Shown piece by piece: positions 27,051 through 35,757 of a stretch of DNA of 64,000 nucleotides. Location: assembly GCF_039871975.1 (NCBI RefSeq), contig NZ_JBDPLL010000001.1, one strand, 5' to 3'. The notes under the pieces were generated by a model. The model was given only the letters and a program-made list of their open reading frames with translations. It ran no database searches and was not told where the DNA came from. Positions within the stretch are counted from its first letter, which is position 1. The number at the start of each line of letters is the position of its first letter. The stretch is from Trichormus_B sp936914905 (lineage in GTDB: Bacteria; Cyanobacteriota; Cyanobacteriia; Cyanobacteriales; Nostocaceae). The position numbers and the translations under genes are program-made.

Positions 27051-28595
27051 CTAGACATCATTTATAAATTCAGAGTTAGTAGTCGATTGCAATGGTAAAG
27101 ATATCACATAGCGGTATCCTGATTCTGGTGAGCCTTGAATAACAATTTGTCCACCATGCTGTTCTGCTAGTTGACAGCTAAGTAACAAACCCAACTTTTC
27201 ACGAGACACATGACCAGAAACATTGGCTAAATTCTGATTTGAAGCATCAACTAAGATTCCTGATGGCTCATCCATCAAATTTTCTGACTTATGCAATATT
27301 TCTGGCAAATTCTCCTTATTATCTGCGTCAATATTATACTTTCCAGGCTCATCCAATATGTCGAATATTGATAAGGAGTCGAGACGGAAGTAAGGGTCTA
27401 TCTCAGTAACTCCATCTCCTAACCATGGATGGGAAACCCAAACAGTAATGGAGAGTGTATCTTCTTCGTAAGAAATGTGAACACGCACAATACTACCCGT
27501 AGCAGAAAGTTGAATCACACTAAATAGTAGGTGATAAACCATCTGCCGTACTTTATCTTTATCCAAATACCAAATGCGATTGCGTCCTGGTTCTACAGAC
27601 AAACGGATATCTTGTTCTCGACGAACAGTTACTTCTGATAGAGTATTGATAGCTTGTTGACATAGCATTTCCACATCTACAGGAGCTAAATTCAGCCCAG
27701 ATAAAGTATCACATAGTGTTCCTAATTCAGTAATTTCATTGACTAAAGAAAGTAGATATCGTCCACTGTGTTGAATAATTTCTAGATATTCTCGCTGTTT
27801 AGTTGTTAAAGGCCCATAAATTTCTCGTCCCAGAACACCAGCCATACCAAGTATAGAGGTTAAGGGTGTACGCAACTCTTGAGTTACCTGTCCTAATAAT
27901 TCTAGTTTGATCTGCTGAGTCGAACCAGAGTCAGTGTTTATATTGGGAGGGGAAATTTTCAGATCAATTATCTGTTCTTCAGGGAATGGAAGTCCAGGAA
28001 TATTTCTGCTACTGGGAGTTTGTAATTTCCCTTGCAGCAATCGGTTGCGCTCAAATTCGCTCATACTCCAACGAGCAATGATTTGCAAAAACTCAATGTC
28101 TCGCTCTGTAAAATTTCGTGGCTGGCGACCCATCACTGCTAATGCACCTAAGCAATACCCAGAAGTATCAATTAATGGTACTCCCAAATAGGAACGGATG
28201 CCATAGTGCTGAACTAACTTACTAGTGGATATTTGTAAATCCTCAAGATTCCTAGTATCATTAATAACTAATACCGTTAGGGTTTCTACTACTTGGGTGC
28301 AAAAAGATTCCTGTCGTAATAATTGACGGTTTTTGGCTAGATCATTCATCAACCCCAATCTTGATAAACCCACTGCTGATTTGAACCAGTGAATTTCCTC
28401 ATCTATAAATCCTAAAATACAAATTTCTGCTGCTAAAAAGTGAGCAGCCGTTTGAGTAGCTTCTTCAAATATGGGGATAGTTTCTGGTAGACGCAAACCT
28501 AACTCTGACAAGACTTTGATGCGTTGTTGTTCTTTTGTTTCTAGAGGATTCCAACCATCATCGGAGGGAAATATTTTATTTTCAGGCTCTATCAT
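27051..28595 (-). CDS. GAF-domain histidine-kinase-like protein, likely pseudo-kinase
   Basis: 514 residues. An N-terminal GAF domain (about 45-190) is followed by a dimerisation region near 230-290 (VTQELRTPLTSILGMAGVLG) and an ATPase-like C-terminal part. In ordinary kinases the phospho-acceptor is His just before ELRTPL; here it is Gln (TQELRTPL). The N-box is replaced by HLLFSVIQLS, and clear G-boxes are missing apart from a weak SGYRYVISLP end. It is therefore probably a sensory protein without autophosphorylation, unless it acts with a partner. The frame is intact, so the change looks evolved rather than decayed. No response regulator is adjacent. Confidence 0.8.
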   Translation of the reverse strand: MIEPENKIFPSDDGWNPLETKEQQRIKVLSELGLRLPETIPIFEEATQTAAHFLAAEICILGFIDEEIHWFKSAVGLSRLGLMNDLAKNRQLLRQESFCTQVVETLTVLVINDTRNLEDLQISTSKLVQHYGIRSYLGVPLIDTSGYCLGALAVMGRQPRNFTERDIEFLQIIARWSMSEFERNRLLQGKLQTPSSRNIPGLPFPEEQIIDLKISPPNINTDSGSTQQIKLELLGQVTQELRTPLTSILGMAGVLGREIYGPLTTKQREYLEIIQHSGRYLLSLVNEITELGTLCDTLSGLNLAPVDVEMLCQQAINTLSEVTVRREQDIRLSVEPGRNRIWYLDKDKVRQMVYHLLFSVIQLSATGSIVRVHISYEEDTLSITVWVSHPWLGDGVTEIDPYFRLDSLSIFDILDEPGKYNIDADNKENLPEILHKSENLMDEPSGILVDASNQNLANVSGHVSREKLGLLLSCQLAEQHGGQIVIQGSPESGYRYVISLPLQSTTNSEFINDV

Positions 28596-29068
28596 TACTA
28601 TTGGTACCTTGATATTTTTTAGATTATGTCAATTTTCTAACTGCAGTTATGAGATTACTATTTCCTATTCTTTAGGATTCCCCAATTTGAACTTTAATCA
28701 ATACTTCTGAGTAAAAAAGTTTTACTTATTTTTCACAATTAGTGAAAATATTTTTAAATTTTCCTTAAATACTGGTGCTATATTTTATATATACTCCTGA
28801 ATTTTTACTAGTAAATATCCTATGTAAGAATTCAGGAGTCAGGAGTCAGAATGTTTGAGAAATTGGTTTATCAAATAGGTATTTTTGGCTTTAGCCTGAA
28901 AAAGCTTACTGCTGATCGCTGTTCGCGTAGCGAGCCCTTAGACATTAGTTCAATGCATATCCTATCTATTCCCAAATCGTCAATATCCAATAATCAATTA
29001 CCAGCCTAAACTAAATAAGTAGCTACTTATTCCACTTAAATTTTGATACTAGCAATCTAAAAAACCAA
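28596..29068 (+). other. Intergenic region before DegT gene
   Basis: 470 bases holding repeat copy A (28824-28948, separate entry), flanked by AT-rich sequence. A good Shine-Dalgarno was not seen before ATG 29069; the 40 bases before it (ttttgatactagcaatctaaaaaacc) contain tgatact as a possible -10. Nothing else recognised. Confidence 0.4.
28824..28948 (+). repeat. Dispersed ~120-bp repeat, copy A
   Basis: Begins attcaggagtcaggagtcag, continues with atgtttgagaaattgg and a tttttggctttagcctgaaa segment, and includes ttcgcgtagcgagccc near 28922. It is closely matched by copy B (30241-30352, opposite strand) and more loosely by copy C (55988-56097). The pair flanks the DegT gene in inverted orientation. 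Confidence 0.8.
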
Positions 29069-30205
29069 ATGATTATTAAAGTTCCTTTTGTAGACCTGAA
29101 TTTACAACATCAACCGATTCAAGCTAAATTGCAACGAGCGATTGAGGATGTATTAGTAAAGGGAGATTTTATTTTAGGTCAACCTTTATCCGATTTTGAG
29201 ACTGCGTTTGCAGTAGCATGTGGTACAAAATATGGAATTGGTGTGGCATCTGGAACCGATGCGATCGCACTGGGTCTACAAGCTTGTAACATCTGTGCTG
29301 GTGATGAAGTTATTTTACCAGCTAATACCTTTATTGCCACATTGATAGGTGTAGTCAGTGCAGGGGCTAAACCAATTTTGGTAGATTGTAACCCCAAAAC
29401 AGCCTTAATTGATTTAGAAGCAGCAGCTAAAGCCATTACCCCCCAAACCAAAGCGGTTATTCCTGTACATCTCTATGGTCAAATGGTATCACCCAGTCAA
29501 TTATTAGACTATGCTAATACTTACAAAATTTTAATTTTTGAGGATGCAGCCCAGGCACATCTAGCGGAACGGGAAGGATATCGTGCTGGGTCAGTGGGTA
29601 TAGCAGCAGCCTTTAGCTTCTATCCCAGCAAGAATTTGGGAGCATTTGGAGATGGAGGGATGGTAGTAACGAATAATCCAGATGTAGCAGCAAAAATGCG
29701 ACTATTGCGAAATTATGGCTCATCTCAAAAATATGTACATATTGAACCTGGTACAAATAGCCGCTTAGATACCTTACAAGCAGCCATATTACACCAGAAA
29801 TTACCCTATTTATCTCAGTGGAATAGCGCTCGCCTGAACATTGGACAGAGGTATGATATAGAACTAGTAACTTTAGCCTCTGCTGGTATTATTCCCATAC
29901 ACAACCAAAGCGGTACAGGACACATATATCATCTTTATGTGGTCAAAATTGATGACTCTTGTCCTATCCAACGTCAACAACTGCAAGAACAATTAACAGC
30001 AGCAGGAATTCAAACTGGCATTCATTACCCAATTCCTTGCCATCTTCAACCCGCATTTAATTATTTAGGTTATCAACAAGGCAACTTTCCTCAATCAGAA
30101 CAGCTATCCCAACAAATATTATCCTTACCTATGTACCCTGGTTTGAACAATAGCCAAATCACAGAAATTGTCACTGCTATTTATTCAATCTTGAAAATTA
30201 AATGA
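29069..30205 (+). CDS. DegT/DnrJ/EryC1/StrS family PLP aminotransferase
   Basis: 378 residues. Fold-type I PLP enzyme of the sugar-aminotransferase group: start VPFVDLNLQHQPIQAKLQRA, SGTDAIALGL, cofactor aspartate in FEDAAQAH (D159), the PLP lysine K188 in YPSKNLGAFGDGGM, and the C-terminal HIYHLYVVKI and HYPIPCHLQPAF. Such enzymes transfer an amino group to a keto-sugar nucleotide for surface polysaccharides. The next genes encode exosortase and polysaccharide export, which fits. It is bracketed by an inverted pair of dispersed repeats, which hints at past movement. Exact sugar unknown. Confidence 0.9.
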   Translation: MIIKVPFVDLNLQHQPIQAKLQRAIEDVLVKGDFILGQPLSDFETAFAVACGTKYGIGVASGTDAIALGLQACNICAGDEVILPANTFIATLIGVVSAGAKPILVDCNPKTALIDLEAAAKAITPQTKAVIPVHLYGQMVSPSQLLDYANTYKILIFEDAAQAHLAEREGYRAGSVGIAAAFSFYPSKNLGAFGDGGMVVTNNPDVAAKMRLLRNYGSSQKYVHIEPGTNSRLDTLQAAILHQKLPYLSQWNSARLNIGQRYDIELVTLASAGIIPIHNQSGTGHIYHLYVVKIDDSCPIQRQQLQEQLTAAGIQTGIHYPIPCHLQPAFNYLGYQQGNFPQSEQLSQQILSLPMYPGLNNSQITEIVTAIYSILKIK

Positions 30206-30240
30206 AACTGAATTTAACTCATTTTACGTAAGTATTCAGC

Positions 30241-30352
30241 TAATGCCTAACGACATGCTACGCGAACAGTAGTCAGCTTTTTCAACCTAAAGGCGAAAAT
30301 ACCTATCTGATAAACTAATTTCTCAAACATTCTGACTCCTGACTCCATGAAT
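30241..30352 (-). repeat. Dispersed ~120-bp repeat, copy B (inverted relative to A)
   Basis: Read on the minus strand it begins aattcatggagtcaggagtc and follows copy A closely (atgtttgagaaattagtt, gttcgcgtagcatg, ggcatta). It lies 35 bases after the DegT stop and 73 bases before the exosortase gene, so the DegT gene sits between two inverted copies. Confidence 0.8.
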
Positions 30353-30425
30353 TATTACCACTTTACTTACTCACCAATAACCAGTATTAAGAGTATTTTT
30401 AAAATTTGAACTAATAATTAATACT

Positions 30426-31328
30426 ATGGCACTACAGCAACAAATTAAAAACTGCAACACAATCCAATTCTTAAACTGGGGAATTTTAGTAACTTCACTT
30501 CTGCTTTATGCTCCTATATTGCTACATTGGATAGATGGTTGGTTGCACAAAAGTATCAGTATAGAACATGAATATTTCAGCCACGGTATGATTGGTCTGC
30601 CTTATGCTGGTTATCTAACTTGGATGAACCGGAAACAGTGGCAACGGCTACAGAATATTAACCATCCTGTCAGTATGGGCTTATTCATAATAGGCATAAT
30701 TTTCTATCTAAGTGGTGTGGCTGAATGGGTTAATCTATCCTTACCCATCATCTTGATAGGACTGTGCTTATGCTTCAAGGGAATCCCAGGCTTAAAATTA
30801 CAAGGATTTTCCCTGTTCTTAGTACTTTTAGCTACACCAACAGCATTACCTTATCTAATTACTCCCTATACATTTCCTCTGCAAAGCTTTATTGCTGGTA
30901 CAGCCGCCTTTATCCTCAATCAGTTTGGCATGAAAGTTATGGTTGATGGAATAAACTTATACGTGGGTGGAAGAATTGTAGAAGTTGCACCCTATTGTGC
31001 TGGGGTGAAAATGTTGTTTACCACTGTTTATGTTGGTTTAATACTGCTTTATTGGACAGATACCTTATCTTCACGAAGTATAACGTTTAGTTTCTTATCT
31101 ATTGCCATGATTATCAGTATAACTGCAAATATCATACGTAACACTTTATTGACTTTGTTTCACGGCACTGGTCAAGAAGGTGCTTTTGCATGGCTGCATG
31201 AAGGTTGGGGTGGCGATCTCTACTCTGGTTGTATGCTGTTATTACTAATACCTTTACTCAATTACCTCAATGATTATTTTTCAGAAGCGCTAGCAATACT
31301 GTTAACAAAGGAAGAAAAGGATGTATAA
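30426..31328 (+). CDS. Cyanoexosortase B-type transpeptidase
   Basis: 300 residues, about eight hydrophobic segments. The exosortase catalytic triad is visible: Cys191 in EVAPYCAGVKMLFTT, Arg238 in ANIIRNTLLTLFHG and His258 in WLHEGWGG. Exosortases process proteins with C-terminal PEP-CTERM-like tails at the plasma membrane; the cyanobacterial branch is linked to exopolysaccharide loci. The next gene encodes a protein of the exosortase-associated type, so the pair belongs to the cyanoexosortase B system. It lies between the DegT aminotransferase and export genes. Intact; the letter subtype is inferred from the paired neighbour. Confidence 0.88.
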   Translation: MALQQQIKNCNTIQFLNWGILVTSLLLYAPILLHWIDGWLHKSISIEHEYFSHGMIGLPYAGYLTWMNRKQWQRLQNINHPVSMGLFIIGIIFYLSGVAEWVNLSLPIILIGLCLCFKGIPGLKLQGFSLFLVLLATPTALPYLITPYTFPLQSFIAGTAAFILNQFGMKVMVDGINLYVGGRIVEVAPYCAGVKMLFTTVYVGLILLYWTDTLSSRSITFSFLSIAMIISITANIIRNTLLTLFHGTGQEGAFAWLHEGWGGDLYSGCMLLLLIPLLNYLNDYFSEALAILLTKEEKDV

Positions 31329-31329
31329 A

Positions 31330-31356
31330 CAAGAGTATCCTATATAGATACTCTTG
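31330..31356 (+). promoter_or_regulatory. Intercistronic hairpin between exosortase and partner
   Basis: Perfect 10-base stem caagagtatc/gatactcttg with loop ctatata, located one base after the exosortase stop and 19 bases before the next start. There is no T-run, so it may act in mRNA stability or translation coupling rather than termination. Confidence 0.5.
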
Positions 31357-31374
31357 TGATTAGACGGATACGAT

Positions 31375-32097
31375 ATGATTTCCTTATCCAAAATTTTCCA
31401 GGAAAAGCAATGGAGTCAGCTAGCCGTGTTAATTTTACTGCTACTGTTGTTAACAGTGGGGGCAGTTCCTGGATACCTAACAGGAAAATGGGTGTGGCAG
31501 CAGCCACCTCCAGTCAATAAACTCCATGAGTTGAAAAATATTCGCAAAGTAGGATTAAATATTCCTGGTTGGCAAAGTGTTCAACATTCAGAATCACAAA
31601 TTGGCGAACATAAATGGTCCTTGCAGATACTCAAACAACAAGACCCAGCAAATGAAGCTATACTGCTGCTGCTACCACAAAATGGTCCGAGAGATCAACC
31701 AGAAGTAGAGTGGATAGATATTAGTGGTTGGGGGAAATTAACTTGGGGAAAGTGGGATATGGCTCAATATCGTACTGCTGAATTTACTTTCAAACAGGCC
31801 TCCACTCAAAAGTTGAATACTACCATAAAAGTCAAGTCAAGATTTTTTCGGGCTACGACACAAAAACAAACTTTTGCTGTTTTACAATGGTACGCAATGC
31901 CAAATGGTGGAACCTCATCACTTGTCAACTGGTTTGTATCAGACCAATTAGCACAGTGGCAAAAAAAGCGTGTGCCTTGGGTTGCTGTGAGTATTTTAAT
32001 GTTAATGGAGTCTTTTGGAGAAGTAGAAACATCTTGGTCAAAGCTTCAGTCGTTGGGTGAAAAAGTACAATCTGAATTAATGTCAATAGCTTTATAA
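31375..32097 (+). CDS. Cyanoexosortase B system-associated protein
   Basis: 240 residues: one N-terminal membrane segment (about 15-38, LAVLILLLLLLTVGAVPGYL) followed by an extracytoplasmic domain with WQSVQHSESQIGEHKWSLQI, ILLLLPQNGPRDQPEVEWID and TFAVLQWYAMPNGGTSSLVN. The layout corresponds to EpsI-like partner domains that accompany exosortases, sometimes fused to them and here separate. Spacing of 46 bases to the exosortase gene suggests one transcript. Role in sorting is inferred from association. Intact. Confidence 0.8.
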   Translation: MISLSKIFQEKQWSQLAVLILLLLLLTVGAVPGYLTGKWVWQQPPPVNKLHELKNIRKVGLNIPGWQSVQHSESQIGEHKWSLQILKQQDPANEAILLLLPQNGPRDQPEVEWIDISGWGKLTWGKWDMAQYRTAEFTFKQASTQKLNTTIKVKSRFFRATTQKQTFAVLQWYAMPNGGTSSLVNWFVSDQLAQWQKKRVPWVAVSILMLMESFGEVETSWSKLQSLGEKVQSELMSIAL

Positions 32098-32138
32098 GTT
32101 ATTTTATATAAGTTATTTTATTTCACAAATCTGCACCA

Positions 32139-33503
32139 ATGTTTATAGAGCCTATTTTTCACAAACGTGCGTTTAGCGCCCTGTTTTTTGTCAGTCTTCA
32201 GGTAAGTATTAGGTTGATAACATCAATTCAACCTATTTTAGCGCAGCCTTTACCATCTGTAGAACCATCTTCAGTAGAATTTACAATACCTCCAGCTACT
32301 TTTGAGGAAATATCTCCTACCACAAAGGAAGAAACTTCACCACAATTCAACCGTTATTTCTTGGACACAGGAGATACACTCAACGTTATTGTTCAGCGTC
32401 CTCCTGGACTATACCACTTAGGAATTGGAGATTCTATCAGTGTGTCAGTACAAAGATTTCCAGATTTAAGTTTTCAAGCGGCAATTAATCCAGAAGGTAA
32501 TATTGTAGTGCCTCTACTGGGAGTGATCTCTTTACAAGGCTTGAGTTTGAAAGAAGCAGAGGCAAAAATTCGCTCTGGTTTAAATCGCTATGTTATTGAT
32601 CCCATTGTCTTGTTATCACTATCTGGAGAACGTCCGAATTTAAGTTTCTCAGCTCCTATTGGTCAAGACGGCAATATAATCATCCCGCAAGTGGGGAAAC
32701 TGTTTGTAAAAGGCTTAAGTTTGGAAGAAGTTCAAGAAAAGATTCGCTTAGCTTTAAGTCGTATTACTACTGATACTGTCGTAACGTACTTATCACAAAT
32801 ACGTCCCGTTCAAGTTACAATTACTGGGGAAGTATCTCGTCCAGGAATTTATGCTGCTGGTGTGGTAATCCCTCGCATTACTGATATTTTATCATTAGCT
32901 GGTGGTTCAACTTTGACAGCAGACCTACGACAAGTGCAAATACGTCGTAAGCTCAGTGATGGTTCTATAGTTTCACAAAATGTTGACTTATACGCCTCAT
33001 TGCAAAGTGGTGCTTCACCGCCTAATTTGCGATTACAAGATGGAGATGCAATCATTATCCCACGTCGAGAACTTGGTACAGATGATGGTTATGATCGCAA
33101 ATTAGTGGCACGTTCGACTTTGGCTGTACCTCAGATTAAAGTCCGAATTTTAAATTATGCTGCGGGAGGAATTGTGACTCAATCTTTACCTAATGGCAGT
33201 ACATTTATAGATGTTTTGGGAGGTGTGAACCTTAACACTGCTAATCTTCGCGATATTGCTTTGGTTCGCTTTGATCCCGAACAAGGCAAAGCTGTTACTC
33301 AAAGACTTGATGGGAAAAAGGCGCTGGCTGGTGATGCTTCTCAAAATTTAGTACTGCAAGATAATGACGTCATTGTTGTTGGTCGCAACTTAATAGGCAA
33401 ACTTCAAAATTTATTTACTACCATTACCCAACCATTTTTTAATATGCAGTCATTTTTGCAATTCTTTCAAACATTTGGTAACAGGTTTCTCGGTGGTGGT
33501 TAA
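32139..33503 (+). CDS. Polysaccharide export protein (Wza-like, SLBB domains)
   Basis: 454 residues. A signal peptide-like start (FSALFFVSLQVSIRLITSIQ) is followed by a poly_export domain (about 85-170: YHLGIGDSISVSVQRFPDLS and INPEGNIVVPLLGVISLQGL). A second copy of the same pattern follows (LSFSAPIGQDGNIIIPQVGK), then SLBB domains (VQVTITGEVSRPGIYAAG, DILSLAGGSTLTADLRQV) to about residue 400. Wza homologues form the outer-membrane export channel. It is followed after 67 bases by the Wzc-like gene, the usual export pair. Tandem duplication of the export motif is worth noting. Intact. Confidence 0.92.
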   Translation: MFIEPIFHKRAFSALFFVSLQVSIRLITSIQPILAQPLPSVEPSSVEFTIPPATFEEISPTTKEETSPQFNRYFLDTGDTLNVIVQRPPGLYHLGIGDSISVSVQRFPDLSFQAAINPEGNIVVPLLGVISLQGLSLKEAEAKIRSGLNRYVIDPIVLLSLSGERPNLSFSAPIGQDGNIIIPQVGKLFVKGLSLEEVQEKIRLALSRITTDTVVTYLSQIRPVQVTITGEVSRPGIYAAGVVIPRITDILSLAGGSTLTADLRQVQIRRKLSDGSIVSQNVDLYASLQSGASPPNLRLQDGDAIIIPRRELGTDDGYDRKLVARSTLAVPQIKVRILNYAAGGIVTQSLPNGSTFIDVLGGVNLNTANLRDIALVRFDPEQGKAVTQRLDGKKALAGDASQNLVLQDNDVIVVGRNLIGKLQNLFTTITQPFFNMQSFLQFFQTFGNRFLGGG

Positions 33504-33570
33504 AATTAATAGATATAGATGCTAAGCAGGAATACTTTCTCAAAAATTATGAATGAGTAATTATTAAGAT

Positions 33571-35757
33571 ATGACACCAACAATTGTTAAGAAATATATT
33601 ATTTCTTTTGAAAAATATAAATGGATTGGATTAGCCAGTTTTGGTTTAGTAGTAGCTGGGACAATAGTGGTCGCTATACAACCAGAACCACCAGTTACCT
33701 ACCTAATAGAAGCTGCGGTGTCCTATACTGGACCACCAGTTTCTTTCTCAAAAACAGCTAGTGAAATTCAGGAACAGGGTAAAGAATTGACACAGGAGGT
33801 ATTACTCTCAGATCAAATTATTCTCAAGGTAGCTGATAAAGTAAAAATAAAACCAAAAACGATTGCTGCCAATGTGAAATTAAAGATGCCTGAAAAAACT
33901 AAATCTGGAGCATTAGAAAGTCCATTAATATTAGTTAATTATACAGATATTGATGTTAATAGAGGTGTAGATGTACTAACAGAATTGACAAAATTAATGG
34001 TGCAGTTAAGTAGTGATATTAACACTGGCAGACTTAAAATAATTATTAATAAAATTAATGAGCTTTTGCCACAAGCTACGAAAGAACTCCAAGCTGCTGA
34101 AAATAAACTGGAAGAATATGATCGTCGGGAACTTCCGGCACTTGTGGAAGCAGAAAATGGTAGTTTGCTCCGTGGGATTACTAATAGTAAAACTCAACAA
34201 AGAGAAATTAAATTCACTATTGCTGGACTTGATGCTCAACTTCGTTCTTTAGAAAAGAAGTTGGGTTTAACAGTTCGTCAGGCTTATGTTTCTTCAGCAT
34301 TGAGTGCTGATACTATTATTGCCAATTTGCGATCGCAAATTTATCAAGTGGAGTCACAAATTGCCGTTCTCAGAAGAGACTTGCGCCCTGAACATCCGAC
34401 TATGATTCAATTACAGCGCCAAAAAAGCGCTGCTGAAGAATTGCTGCAACAACGTGCGAATGAAGTTTTAGGTGGTGGTGGGATGGCTGCTCCTATACTA
34501 GGTAATCTTACAGGTATTCGCACTCAAAGTAGTTTAGATCTCACACGACAGGCGTTAGCAAATCAAATGGTGGCGTTGGAAACCCAGCGTGAAACTCTTG
34601 AACAACAACTAAAACAGCAAATTCAACAGGAGGAGCAATTACGGCGAGAATCTGCTCTCATCCCCAATAAACAGTTAGAGCGATCACGTTTAGAACAAGC
34701 TGTAGCCTTTCAAAAAGCTATATATGACCAAATGCAAGCCAAGCTAACTGATGCAAAAGCCGCAGAAGCAGAAACTGTCACTAGTCTCAGCTTAACGAAA
34801 CCACCAACACCATTACCTGTAGTTGCTGAACCCAAGAGTGTACCTGCTACCTTGGCTATTGGTAGTTTATTGGGTGCTGTGATTGGTGGGGGTGTCATAT
34901 TTTTGCTGGGGTCACTGGAAGGAACTTTCAAAACCAGAGAAGATATCCGGGAAAGCCTCAAGCAACGGGATGTGTTACTTCTGGGAGAATTACCTTTAAT
35001 CTCAGTTGATTATTTACCTCCGGAAGCTTTGCCAGTCATACTTTCCTCTGATTCTCCTTATTTAGAGTTTTATGAGAAGTTCCGCAGTAATTTACGTCGG
35101 ATTGCTGGTAAAGACGCAAAGGTGATATTAATTACCAGCGTTAGTAGTCAAGAAGGTAAAACATTGAGTGCTTATAACCTGGGGATAGCTTCAGCAAGGG
35201 CTGGAAAAAGAACCTTAATTATCGAAACAGATTTGCGATCACCTTCCCATGCTTCATCTCTAAATGTTTCCTCTGACTCTTATGCTACTCTTGAACCACT
35301 GCTCTATTATTCTAGCTTGAGTGACTGTATTCGCTTAGTTCCCGAAATAGAAAATTTATATATTATTCCTAGCGCCGGACCTGCACGTCAATCTGCAGCA
35401 ATTATCGAATCCAGCGAAATGCGCCGCGTGATAGAAGATGCTCGTGAGCGTTATGACTTAGTAATCTTAGATACTAATAGTCTCAGTGCTTCAACTGATC
35501 CATTATTAATTCAACCTTATAGTGATGGTATAGTGCTGGTAGCACGACCTAACTATACGCAAGAGAATATGCTCACTGAAGCTATTGATCAATTAGTAGA
35601 AGGTGAGTTAGGGCTATTAGGAGCAATTATTAATGCTGCTGATATCAGAGTTTGCATACCTCAACTAGCAGAAGAATTATCTACATCCATACCTGATCTC
35701 CACCTGGAAGCGATTAGGCAAACAGAAGATATATCCACTATTTTCGGTAAAAATTAG
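33571..35757 (+). CDS. Wzc/GumC-type polysaccharide co-polymerase with BY-kinase-like domain
   Basis: 728 residues. One N-terminal membrane segment (about 15-40), a large periplasmic region with coiled coils (about 150-410), a second membrane segment near 425-450 (IGSLLGAVIGGGVIFLLGSL), then a cytoplasmic P-loop domain. The nucleotide loop is SVSSQEGKTLS near 525, Walker A' is IIETDLRSPS, and the Walker B-like motif is LVILDTNSLSASTDPLL. A C-terminal tyrosine cluster, the usual autophosphorylation site of bacterial tyrosine kinases, is absent (the protein ends DISTIFGKN), so kinase activity is doubtful. It controls chain length and export. Its last 20 bases overlap cofG, which converges from the other strand. 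Confidence 0.9.
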   Translation: MTPTIVKKYIISFEKYKWIGLASFGLVVAGTIVVAIQPEPPVTYLIEAAVSYTGPPVSFSKTASEIQEQGKELTQEVLLSDQIILKVADKVKIKPKTIAANVKLKMPEKTKSGALESPLILVNYTDIDVNRGVDVLTELTKLMVQLSSDINTGRLKIIINKINELLPQATKELQAAENKLEEYDRRELPALVEAENGSLLRGITNSKTQQREIKFTIAGLDAQLRSLEKKLGLTVRQAYVSSALSADTIIANLRSQIYQVESQIAVLRRDLRPEHPTMIQLQRQKSAAEELLQQRANEVLGGGGMAAPILGNLTGIRTQSSLDLTRQALANQMVALETQRETLEQQLKQQIQQEEQLRRESALIPNKQLERSRLEQAVAFQKAIYDQMQAKLTDAKAAEAETVTSLSLTKPPTPLPVVAEPKSVPATLAIGSLLGAVIGGGVIFLLGSLEGTFKTREDIRESLKQRDVLLLGELPLISVDYLPPEALPVILSSDSPYLEFYEKFRSNLRRIAGKDAKVILITSVSSQEGKTLSAYNLGIASARAGKRTLIIETDLRSPSHASSLNVSSDSYATLEPLLYYSSLSDCIRLVPEIENLYIIPSAGPARQSAAIIESSEMRRVIEDARERYDLVILDTNSLSASTDPLLIQPYSDGIVLVARPNYTQENMLTEAIDQLVEGELGLLGAIINAADIRVCIPQLAEELSTSIPDLHLEAIRQTEDISTIFGKN

